Assembly: GCA_029256345.1 (NCBI GenBank)
Contig: JAQSYC010000110.1
Location: 1-5,884 of the forward strand
DNA from: Clostridia bacterium
GTDB lineage: Bacteria; Bacillota; Clostridia; Lachnospirales; Cellulosilyticaceae
Length of the DNA: 5,884 bases
Direction of reading: 5' to 3'
Below the pieces are notes generated by a model. That model made no database searches. It saw nothing but the letters and a program-made list of their open reading frames with translations, and was not told the DNA's origin. Shown here piece after piece: positions 1 to 4,738 of this stretch (within the stretch, counting starts at the first letter, position 1; every line of letters starts with the position of its first letter). The position numbers and the translations under genes are program-made.

Positions 1-801
1 TCCCTCATAATACATGCCCAATAAAAGCTTACGGTCTAACGGAACTCCGAACACTTTAGGTCTACCCCCGCCAACTTCCACTGCCGAATGATTTAATGCT
101 TTCCCTGTTAGTAAACTCCTCATATTGCAGCTGCTTACCCAGAGCCAAGGAGATGTAAAATCGCTGCCCCAGTTCTTATCTGCATAACCAAAAGATTTTT
201 CAGGAATCACATCATAGATTGTGCCATCTAGAGTAACTTCTCCCCTATATTCCGTTTTAATTCCCTCTGCATGCCAAAACATTTCAAAGGCATTGATGGC
301 ACGAAAAAATGAAGAAGCTCCATATCCCACATTATAAGCAATCTTTTTATTTATAGTAAGGCACCACTTTATCTCACCTGCATTACACATATATTCAGGA
401 TGATCCAAAACCTCTTGTTGTGTAACAGCCACTTGCCCCTTCATATGGGTTTCGCTTAAGGTACACTCTTCTATTTTTACATCCAGACTATCCTTGGGGC
501 AAGAAAAAGCAGTAATAGGGTAAAATTGGTGAATCTGCTTCGGCGACTCCCCCCATGCTCCCGCTTTAATCAAGGCATAGGATGGTCTTATGCCCTTAGC
601 TTGATTGGATGGCAGCTGTCCTAAAATGGCCTGGTTGCCACCCAATGCAGGGTTGCATACAAAATACTCAATAAAAAAAGTCTTCTCTTCTCCCGTCTTA
701 CGGCTATAGCCTGTAAAACTATGCCACCACCAGTCATATCCCTTACGAGATAGAGCATTTTTCAACATAAACAAATTACGACTTATATCACTTTGACTCA
801 A
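1..801 (-). CDS. Tocopherol cyclase-like protein (partial, C-terminus missing)
   Basis: An open frame of 267 codons runs without a stop to the window edge. It resembles the tocopherol cyclase-like family (Pfam Tocopherol_cycl), a lipocalin-type beta-barrel fold. Visible family-like stretches are FFIEYF (about 42-47), AWGESPKQIHQFYP in the first third, a W-H-A-E-G-I block in the middle, and GYADKNWG (205-212) followed by PWLWVSSCN (218-226), matching the family's Y-x-E/D-K-N-W-G ... W-x-W pattern. The protein is rich in Trp, Tyr and Gly. Start: TTG at 801 has AGGAG eight bases upstream and an in-frame TAA at 828-826. The first ATG (residue 12) has no ribosome binding site. Plant and cyanobacterial members close the chromanol ring of vitamin E; bacterial homologues outside phototrophs have no assigned reaction, so no substrate is claimed. 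The missing part is probably some 50-80 residues. The family call is fairly firm; the function is unknown. Confidence 0.75.
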   Translation of the reverse strand, partial: MSQSDISRNLFMLKNALSRKGYDWWWHSFTGYSRKTGEEKTFFIEYFVCNPALGGNQAILGQLPSNQAKGIRPSYALIKAGAWGESPKQIHQFYPITAFSCPKDSLDVKIEECTLSETHMKGQVAVTQQEVLDHPEYMCNAGEIKWCLTINKKIAYNVGYGASSFFRAINAFEMFWHAEGIKTEYRGEVTLDGTIYDVIPEKSFGYADKNWGSDFTSPWLWVSSCNMRSLLTGKALNHSAVEVGGGRPKVFGVPLDRKLLLGMYYEG

Positions 802-809
802 CTTTCTCT

Positions 810-837
810 CTCCTCTTAAAATGGATTAAACCTCCTC
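810..837 (-). promoter_or_regulatory. Two tandem Shine-Dalgarno sequences before the TTG start
   Basis: AGGAG at 814-810 lies 8 bases from the TTG at 801 and decides that start. A second, stronger GAGGAGG at 837-831 lies 8 bases upstream of an in-frame ATT (822-820), just inside the in-frame stop at 828-826. Using ATT would add only seven residues. TTG is the more likely start, but the upstream site may serve for standby binding. Confidence 0.5.
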
Positions 838-914
838 AAATCCTTCCTGCATTCCAAAACATTCTTTAATCATATGATAACTGATTAGAATACAGGTTAT
901 ACTGCTTATATTTT

Positions 915-944
915 ATAATATAACTTTTTGGGTAAAATTTTCAA
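915..944 (-). promoter_or_regulatory. Putative sigma-A promoter of the cyclase-like gene
   Basis: On the minus strand TTGAAA (944-939) is followed after 18 bases by TATTAT (920-915); TATATT gives a 16-base alternative. The surrounding DNA is very AT-rich, so chance matches are possible. Transcription would start near 908, leaving a leader of about 107 bases. Confidence 0.4.
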
Positions 945-963
945 TCCTACAAAAGTTTTTACC
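931..963. repeat. Inverted repeat covering the -35 region
   Basis: GGTAAAA (931-937) and TTTTACC (957-963) are perfect 7-base arms. With a 2-base bulge (955-956) the pairing continues as TTTT (938-941) against AAAA (951-954), leaving a 9-base loop. The element overlaps the predicted -35 box at 939-944, where a repressor or activator could bind. The regulator is unknown. Confidence 0.4.
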
Positions 964-1009
964 AGTTACTTATTCCTATCGCTACTTGCACCAATAATAA
1001 TCGCTTTTT

Positions 1010-1050
1010 GCATATAAGAAACTACTGGCCCCTTTGTTTGTCTAGTAGTT
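1010..1050 (-). terminator. Weak Rho-independent terminator after map
   Basis: On the minus strand AACTACT (1050-1044) pairs with AGTAGTT (1026-1020). One further G-C pair forms across a bulged A, and the loop is long. The tail reads TTCTTATATGC, close to the tail of the stronger stem at 2089-2134 (TTTCTTTATATGC). The stem is AU-rich and the U-tract is interrupted, so termination may be partial. Confidence 0.45.
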
Positions 1051-1060
1051 CTTACTTTTC

Positions 1061-1086
1061 AGACACTATGCACATCCATTATGTCT
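1061..1086 (-). other. Stem-loop in the 3' region of map
   Basis: On the minus strand AGACATAATG (1086-1077) can pair with CATAGTGTCT (1070-1061) around a six-base loop, with one G-U pair and one mismatch. It starts 29 bases after the map stop codon. No U-tract follows, so by itself it is not a terminator. It could stabilise the 3' end or belong to a composite terminator with 1010-1050. Confidence 0.35.
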
Positions 1087-1115
1087 CTCTATCGCCTACC
1101 GGTCAGCACTACTTA

Positions 1116-1991
1116 CTAATGGGCCAATACTTCATGCCCCTCATTTGTTACGAGCACCATAATCTCCCATTGTGCAGATGGCTTTCCATCTGCTGTATAA
1201 TCTGTCCAGCCGTTTTCTTCATCTACATATATTTCATCTGTTCCCATATTAACCATGGGTTCTATCGTAAAAATCATTCCTGGTACCATCAGCATCTCTG
1301 TTTTTTTCTTTGAAACATAACTCACCCAAGGATCTTCATGAAATTCTAAACCAACTCCATGCCCCCCTATCTCTTTGACCACTGAATAACCATTTTTTAC
1401 AGCATGTTCATGGACGGCCTGCCCCATATCTCCAAGAAATGCCCAAGGCTTTACCTGTTCTAATCCTTTTTGAACGCATTCCTGTGCAACACGAACCAGC
1501 CTTTTCTTTTCTTCGTTTACAGCTCCGATACAGAACATTCTTGAGGAATCTGAAAAGTAATCATTATAAATTGTTGAAACATCCACATTAATAATATCTC
1601 CGCTGCCTAATATCACATTTCTTGATGGAATACCATGGCATATCTGCTCATTAACAGAGGTACATATGCTTTTGGGAAATCCATGATATCCAAGAGGCGC
1701 TGGTACACCCTTTAGTGTTATTGTCTTTTCATGAATAAGCCGATTAATTTCCTCTGTCGTAATACCTTCTTGAATATACTCAGTTATATAATCCAAAATA
1801 GCAGTGTTGATTTTGCCGCTTTCACGGATTCCTGCAATCTGTTGTGGTGTCTTAATAATTTTTCTCGGAGGCACTATATGCCCTTGAGTTCTATAAAACT
1901 CAATTTTTTCATCATGTTCTGCATGGCACTTTTTATACTTTCTTTGACTTCCGCACCAGCATAAATCATTTCTTCCTAATTCTTTCATCAC
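1116..1991 (-). CDS. map: Methionine aminopeptidase, type I, with N-terminal SEC-C zinc motif
   Basis: Removes the initiator methionine from nascent proteins in the cytoplasm using a two-metal centre. All ligands of the family are present: D137 (NVDV), D148 (SDSS), H211 (GGHGVG), E244 (FTIEPMV) and E275 (QWE), with substrate-binding H119 (CHGIP) and H218 (FHE). Residues 1-30 carry a SEC-C motif, C11-x-C13-x8-C22-H23, a zinc knuckle also found at the SecA C-terminus; in this position it probably helps dock to the ribosome (inference). At 291 residues it is about 30-40 longer than the plain enzyme, which the extension explains. Start: GTG at 1991 with AGGAG (2006-2002) 10 bases upstream; the next codon is ATG, 13 bases from the same site, so either may be used. 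It stands alone, not in the usual adk-map-infA ribosomal context, so it may be a second copy. Confidence 0.95.
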   Translation of the reverse strand: MMKELGRNDLCWCGSQRKYKKCHAEHDEKIEFYRTQGHIVPPRKIIKTPQQIAGIRESGKINTAILDYITEYIQEGITTEEINRLIHEKTITLKGVPAPLGYHGFPKSICTSVNEQICHGIPSRNVILGSGDIINVDVSTIYNDYFSDSSRMFCIGAVNEEKKRLVRVAQECVQKGLEQVKPWAFLGDMGQAVHEHAVKNGYSVVKEIGGHGVGLEFHEDPWVSYVSKKKTEMLMVPGMIFTIEPMVNMGTDEIYVDEENGWTDYTADGKPSAQWEIMVLVTNEGHEVLAH

Positions 1992-2015
1992 TTTATCATC
2001 ACTCCTAACACAGCT

Positions 2016-2045
2016 ATTATAGCATTTTCTATCTATCTCTTTTCA
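2016..2045 (-). promoter_or_regulatory. Extended -10 promoter of map
   Basis: TGC followed by a perfect TATAAT (2021-2016) on the minus strand forms an extended -10. The best -35 is only TGAAAA (2045-2040) at 18 bases, which an extended -10 can tolerate. The start would be near 2009, so the ribosome binding site AGGAG (2006-2002) lies within a few bases of the mRNA 5' end. The -10 sits inside a perfect 11-base palindrome (2013-2023). Confidence 0.55.
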
Positions 2046-2063
2046 TAAATTTTCTATCTATCT
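2024..2063. repeat. Two 15-bp direct repeats at the map promoter
   Basis: ATTTTCTATCTATCT occurs exactly at 2024-2038 and 2049-2063, a 25-base period. The first copy fills the spacer just upstream of the extended -10 of map; the second lies just upstream of the -35 position. Possible paired regulator sites or a local duplication. Confidence 0.6.
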
Positions 2064-2078
2064 GTCTACACTGTTAGC

Positions 2079-2134
2079 ATATAAAGAAATACCCTATAAA
2101 ACAGACATTTACGATTGTCTATTCTATAAGGTAT
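2079..2134 (-). terminator. Rho-independent terminator of the ferritin-like gene
   Basis: Arms 2134-2117 and 2106-2089 pair over 18 positions around a 10-base loop, starting 14 bases after the stop codon. Three of the 18 pairs are not Watson-Crick. In minus-strand RNA all three are G-U wobbles; in plus-strand RNA they would be A-C mismatches. The U-rich tail TTCTTTATAT follows at 2088-2079. The direction is therefore clear, and it also separates this unit from the map promoter. Confidence 0.75.
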
Positions 2135-2148
2135 ACTAAGTGCCTGTA

Positions 2149-2661
2149 TTATATTCTTATCTTTCTGATATCCTCTTTTAATCTTTCTATATCTTTCAAC
2201 CAGTCTTCAATATCATGTTCATGTTCTAACTCTTCATCAAGAATGGTAACTGCCATTTGGTATGTAGAAAAATCTTTTCCGGTCGTATAAGAGGCAATTT
2301 CTTCATACCTTTTAATAGCACACCTTTCACCCGTCAGATTTTGCTCTAAAATCACTTCTACATAAGGATCTGCTGGTTCTTCATAATTACATTTTGCAAA
2401 TTGAGTCCATTGATTGGGGTTAAGAATAGGCGTTCCTCCCAATTGAATAATGCGGTTTACAACAAGTTCTGCATGACCAAGTTCTTGTGTTGCATGGAGT
2501 AATAATTCTGGCTCAATTTCACTTCTCATAGGCCCTTCCATCATTCTTGCACCAATCCAATACTGATAATACGCTAACCACTCTTCCGCAAGGGCTTCAT
2601 TGAGCATTTGGAGCAGTTTCTCTACATCCAGTTTAGCAATTTCTACAGCTTTTTTTCCCAC
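2149..2661 (-). CDS. Ferritin-like di-iron protein, DPS-like (bacterioferritin-type site)
   Basis: A 170-residue, largely helical protein fitting a four-helix-bundle ferritin fold. Likely di-iron ligands are E27 (EEWLAYYQY), E60 and H63 (ELGHAE), E112 (GERCAIKRYEE), and E144 and H147 (DEELEH): an E, ExxH, E, ExxH pattern as in bacterioferritin. E27-E60 spacing is 33, as in bacterioferritin, but E60-E112 is wider, as in DPS-like (thioferritin) proteins. C91 (KCNY) and C114 (ERCAI) match the cysteine pair reported for that group. No Met haem ligand is obvious. The expected role is iron oxidation and storage with peroxide consumption as a cytoplasmic multimer, protecting an anaerobe against oxidative stress. 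Start: GTG at 2661 behind AAAAGGAGG at 7 bases; a nearer ATG is out of frame. Plain bacterioferritin or a rubrerythrin-related protein are alternatives. Confidence 0.82.
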   Translation of the reverse strand: MGKKAVEIAKLDVEKLLQMLNEALAEEWLAYYQYWIGARMMEGPMRSEIEPELLLHATQELGHAELVVNRIIQLGGTPILNPNQWTQFAKCNYEEPADPYVEVILEQNLTGERCAIKRYEEIASYTTGKDFSTYQMAVTILDEELEHEHDIEDWLKDIERLKEDIRKIRI

Positions 2662-2668
2662 TGCATGA

Positions 2669-2702
2669 CCTCCTTTTAATGATTACTGTAATACCTTAAA
2701 AG
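2669..2702 (-). promoter_or_regulatory. Hairpin enclosing the ribosome binding site of the ferritin-like gene
   Basis: On the minus strand CTTTTAA (2702-2696) is complementary to TTAAAAG (2679-2673). The second arm overlaps the Shine-Dalgarno AAAAGGAGG (2677-2669). Inside lies a further palindrome, ATTACAGTAAT (2692-2682). As RNA it would bury half of the ribosome binding site; as DNA it could be an operator. Confidence 0.45.
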
Positions 2703-2713
2703 TATTCCTCTTT

Positions 2714-2742
2714 ATGTTAGCATGGAAATCATTCCCTTACAA
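2714..2742 (-). promoter_or_regulatory. Putative promoter of the ferritin-like gene
   Basis: TTGTAA (2742-2737), 17 bases, then TAACAT (2719-2714) preceded by TGC, giving an extended -10. Each hexamer matches the consensus at 4 of 6 positions. The start would be near 2707, so the hairpin at 2673-2702 would be at the very 5' end of the mRNA. Confidence 0.4.
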
Positions 2743-2777
2743 GCGAAGTTTTTTCAATATTGTACTATTTTCAGTGA

Positions 2778-3998
2778 CTACAACTCGCTCTGTTTTATAG
2801 CTTTATTCGTTTCATTTCCTTTTTCAAAGGTTATCACCGTCACGGTCACAGCATATACACTTAAGAGGATTCCTGTCGTCAGCCATATACCTTTAAAATC
2901 TAAATATCCAATCATAAAACTGCTGAAGATCCCTGCAGACATAACGCCTATTTGCAAGATGAACGAATTTAATGAAAGCAAACTTGCTCTAAGATGATTG
3001 GGTACAAGCTGATTAATAATCGTACTTTCGGTTACATTACTGACTCCCATAAATAAATAAATGCCCATATACCCAAAGATAAAACCAAAACTGTTTTTCT
3101 GAACGGCAAACAGTATGAGGCAGACAGCAAAAATAATACGGCTTATACCAAAAATCCTCCACCATCTATTTTTAAATGTCACTAAAATCCTCTGTGCGAT
3201 GATGTTGCCTAAAGTCACTGCAAAAAATCCCACACAAGCAATGAACCCAAGTATCCAAGAACTATTTGGAAAAGTTGTCACACTCATAAAAGCAGGCTGC
3301 CAGTAAGTCTCTAGGGTACTTAAAAAGAAACCTAAGAAAAACACGCCACCTAAAATCAAACAAAGTCCTGGAGCAGCCCCCACAAGCTGCCCCCCCTCCT
3401 TTAGATGGGCAAGCAAAGAAACTCTTTGTCCTCTTGTCTTGGGAATTGGCATTTCTCTTATATGCACCAGTGTCAGGCACACTATAACAACAGTAAATAC
3501 TACCCGTAAAACAATGTTGATTAAATAATTCCCACTAACCGCAGCTAAAATACCTCCTAGGATGCTGCCTAAGCCAAGACCAATCCCCTCCAAGACAGCG
3601 AGCCGAGAAGTTACTTTTGATAACACCTCTTCTCCTGAACGTTCAATCGCCTGGTCAATAATTAGTGCATCCAGACTACCCGATGAAAATGCACGGCCTA
3701 GCCCGTTAAATATCATAGCAAAAACCAACCATACAGTCGTAGTACCTACAAGTATCAATGAGAATGATATTAACTGAAAACCACAGGATAACAAAAACAT
3801 TGTCCTTCGTCCATACAAATCGGCACAAATGCCGCTTGGCATTTCAAAACACATGACTGTAACAGCATAAACAACAAATAACAGCGGCAGTGTCTGCAAA
3901 CTTGCCCCTCTTTCTAGTAAAATCAGGTTTAATACCGGCAATACTATACCTACAGAAAATTGATTAATCACCATAATAACTTGTTGCAGTCTAGTCAT
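2778..3998 (-). CDS. MFS transporter, probable drug/solute efflux permease
   Basis: A 406-residue membrane protein with about 12 hydrophobic segments, the usual MFS length. The loop between segments 2 and 3 carries the MFS signature G-x3-D-x2-G-R-R (GICADLYGRR, about 56-65), preceded by an E-M-P-S-G turn typical of antiporters. A short charged central loop (IREMPIPKTRGQR, about 180-192) separates the two halves, and the tail is polar. Substrate cannot be told from sequence; efflux is inferred from the motif and the paired regulator. Start: ATG at 3998 has AGGAG (4010-4006) seven bases upstream and overlaps the end of the regulator gene by 8 bases, indicating translational coupling. The upstream in-frame ATG at 4016 (six residues longer) has no ribosome binding site. 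No terminator follows the stop, so read-through into the ferritin-like gene 117 bases on is possible. Confidence 0.9.
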   Translation of the reverse strand: MTRLQQVIMVINQFSVGIVLPVLNLILLERGASLQTLPLLFVVYAVTVMCFEMPSGICADLYGRRTMFLLSCGFQLISFSLILVGTTTVWLVFAMIFNGLGRAFSSGSLDALIIDQAIERSGEEVLSKVTSRLAVLEGIGLGLGSILGGILAAVSGNYLINIVLRVVFTVVIVCLTLVHIREMPIPKTRGQRVSLLAHLKEGGQLVGAAPGLCLILGGVFFLGFFLSTLETYWQPAFMSVTTFPNSSWILGFIACVGFFAVTLGNIIAQRILVTFKNRWWRIFGISRIIFAVCLILFAVQKNSFGFIFGYMGIYLFMGVSNVTESTIINQLVPNHLRASLLSLNSFILQIGVMSAGIFSSFMIGYLDFKGIWLTTGILLSVYAVTVTVITFEKGNETNKAIKQSEL

Positions 3999-4566
3999 CT
4001 CCCAGCTCCTCTGCATTATATAATATCATTGCAAACTCCCATGGTATATAGTCTGGTGACGGAGAGGCATGCTGTTCAATATAGGTCATAATCAGTTTGA
4101 TGAGTTCCTTTGACTCTTTTTCTTTTAAATAAACAACTCCGCTTAAAATATCTCCCCACTGCTGCAGATTATCAGCTTCTGCTTTTTCTTCCCTCTCTAC
4201 CCGCTTTGCCAGTTGTTCACAAAAGCCCTCATAAACTTTAGCTAAAGAATTTTGCATAAATACCTTTCTTTGCTGTGTGGTATCATCTTCTTGCTCTAGA
4301 CCAATTTGCACAGTTACCTGTATCGGCTTATAGAAGCTTGCGGTAATCCCATTGATCATCTCAGTATGGTCTCGTTCAATCAATCCTAATGACATCAATT
4401 TTTTAATGTGATGCTGAACACCCGATGCAGATATATTAAGCTTATCTGCCAGCATTTTCGGAGTCATCGGATTTTTATTGATATTTAACTGCCTTAGTAG
4501 CTGTTGACGTATTGGATTCATATAAATATTCAATTCTTGTTTGGTTGTAAGTCTGATTTTATCCAC
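3991..4566 (-). CDS. Winged helix-turn-helix transcriptional regulator (ArsR-like)
   Basis: A 191-residue DNA-binding regulator. Residues 15-80 form a winged helix: an opening helix (NPIRQQLLRQL), helix 2 of the HTH (TPKMLADKL, 35-43), recognition helix (ASGVQHHIKKLMSLG, 47-61) and a wing (about 64-79). The S-x-x-x-V-Q-H-H-I-K-K-L recognition helix is like ArsR-type (HTH_20) regulators. The C-terminal 110 residues are helical and charged, probably for dimerisation or ligand sensing. No CxC metal motif is seen; the single cysteine is C116. Start: GTG at 4566 with AGAGG 6 bases upstream and an in-frame TAA just above at 4590. It is the first gene of an operon with the overlapping MFS gene and most likely represses it and itself through the inverted repeat in their shared promoter (inference). 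Confidence 0.85.
   Translation of the reverse strand: MDKIRLTTKQELNIYMNPIRQQLLRQLNINKNPMTPKMLADKLNISASGVQHHIKKLMSLGLIERDHTEMINGITASFYKPIQVTVQIGLEQEDDTTQQRKVFMQNSLAKVYEGFCEQLAKRVEREEKAEADNLQQWGDILSGVVYLKEKESKELIKLIMTYIEQHASPSPDYIPWEFAMILYNAEELGDD
4006..4010 (-). promoter_or_regulatory. Ribosome binding site setting the MFS start
   Basis: AGGAG lies inside the last codons of the regulator gene, 7 bases before ATG 3998. It lies downstream of the alternative ATG 4016, which it therefore cannot serve. Confidence 0.8.
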
Positions 4567-4595
4567 TGGATACCTCTCTTTTCTTCTTTACACAG

Positions 4596-4625
4596 ATCAT
4601 AACATTACGCATTGTGTAACGTCAA
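4596..4625 (-). promoter_or_regulatory. Sigma-A promoter of the regulator-MFS operon
   Basis: TTGACG (4625-4620), 18 bases, TATGAT (4601-4596): five of six matches in each hexamer. The start would be near 4589, giving a leader of about 22 bases before the GTG. Confidence 0.7.
4602..4622. promoter_or_regulatory. Operator-like inverted repeat inside the promoter spacer
   Basis: The core TTACGCATTGTGTAA (4605-4619) is palindromic apart from one pair, TTAC-n-CA-n-TG-n-GTAA, and symmetry extends with one mismatch to AC...GT at 4602 and 4622. It fills the gap between the -35 and -10 boxes. Repressor binding there would block RNA polymerase. The likely ligand is the regulator encoded just downstream. 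Confidence 0.6.
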
Positions 4626-4656
4626 GTTAATTTTATTGAGGTCTCTTAAATCCACA

Positions 4657-4674
4657 AATGTATTTCAGTACATT
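4657..4674. repeat. Inverted repeat upstream of the regulator operon promoter
   Basis: AATGTA (4657-4662) and TACATT (4669-4674) are perfect 6-base arms around 6 bases. It lies 32 bases upstream of the -35 box of the regulator operon and 12 bases beyond the U-tract of the ribokinase terminator. It could be a second regulator site; it lacks a U-tract in either direction. Confidence 0.4.
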
Positions 4675-4685
4675 ATAACTATTAC

Positions 4686-4713
4686 AAAAAAAATTCACCT
4701 TGCCATCGGTGAA
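4686..4713 (-). terminator. Rho-independent terminator of ribokinase
   Basis: On the minus strand TTCACC (4713-4708) pairs with GGTGAA (4699-4694) around an 8-base loop, followed directly by eight Ts (4693-4686). It begins 25 bases after the stop codon. Confidence 0.9.
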
Positions 4714-4738
4714 CAGGCGCTGCATGTGTGCACTCACA

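Larger units (their letters stand above)
802..1115. other. 314-base intergenic region with promoter and 3' stem-loops, no gene
   Basis: This gap between map and the cyclase-like gene contains no convincing ORF or RNA gene on either strand. On the minus strand it holds, in order, a stem-loop at 1086-1061, a weak terminator at 1050-1010, a dyad at 963-931 over a -35 box, a promoter at 944-915, and a leader of about 100 bases ending in two ribosome binding sites. The leader is long enough to hold cis-regulation, but I recognise no riboswitch. Confidence 0.6.

Noticed and set aside
1008..1313. Plus-strand ORF of 101 codons across the map 3' end
   Set aside because: It is mostly antisense to map, has odd composition (rich in His, Cys, Tyr) and no ribosome binding site; it is a shadow.
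2682..2692. Fur or PerR box before the ferritin-like gene
   Set aside because: The palindrome ATTAC-A-GTAAT does not match the known AAT-n-ATT centred boxes, so no named regulator is assigned.
3262..3480. Minus-strand 72-codon ORF within the MFS gene
   Set aside because: It overlaps the MFS coding region in another frame and lacks a plausible start site or family resemblance.
3999..4016. MFS start at the upstream ATG 4016
   Set aside because: No ribosome binding site precedes it, while ATG 3998 has AGGAG at 7 bases. The extra residues are also coded within the regulator's last codons.
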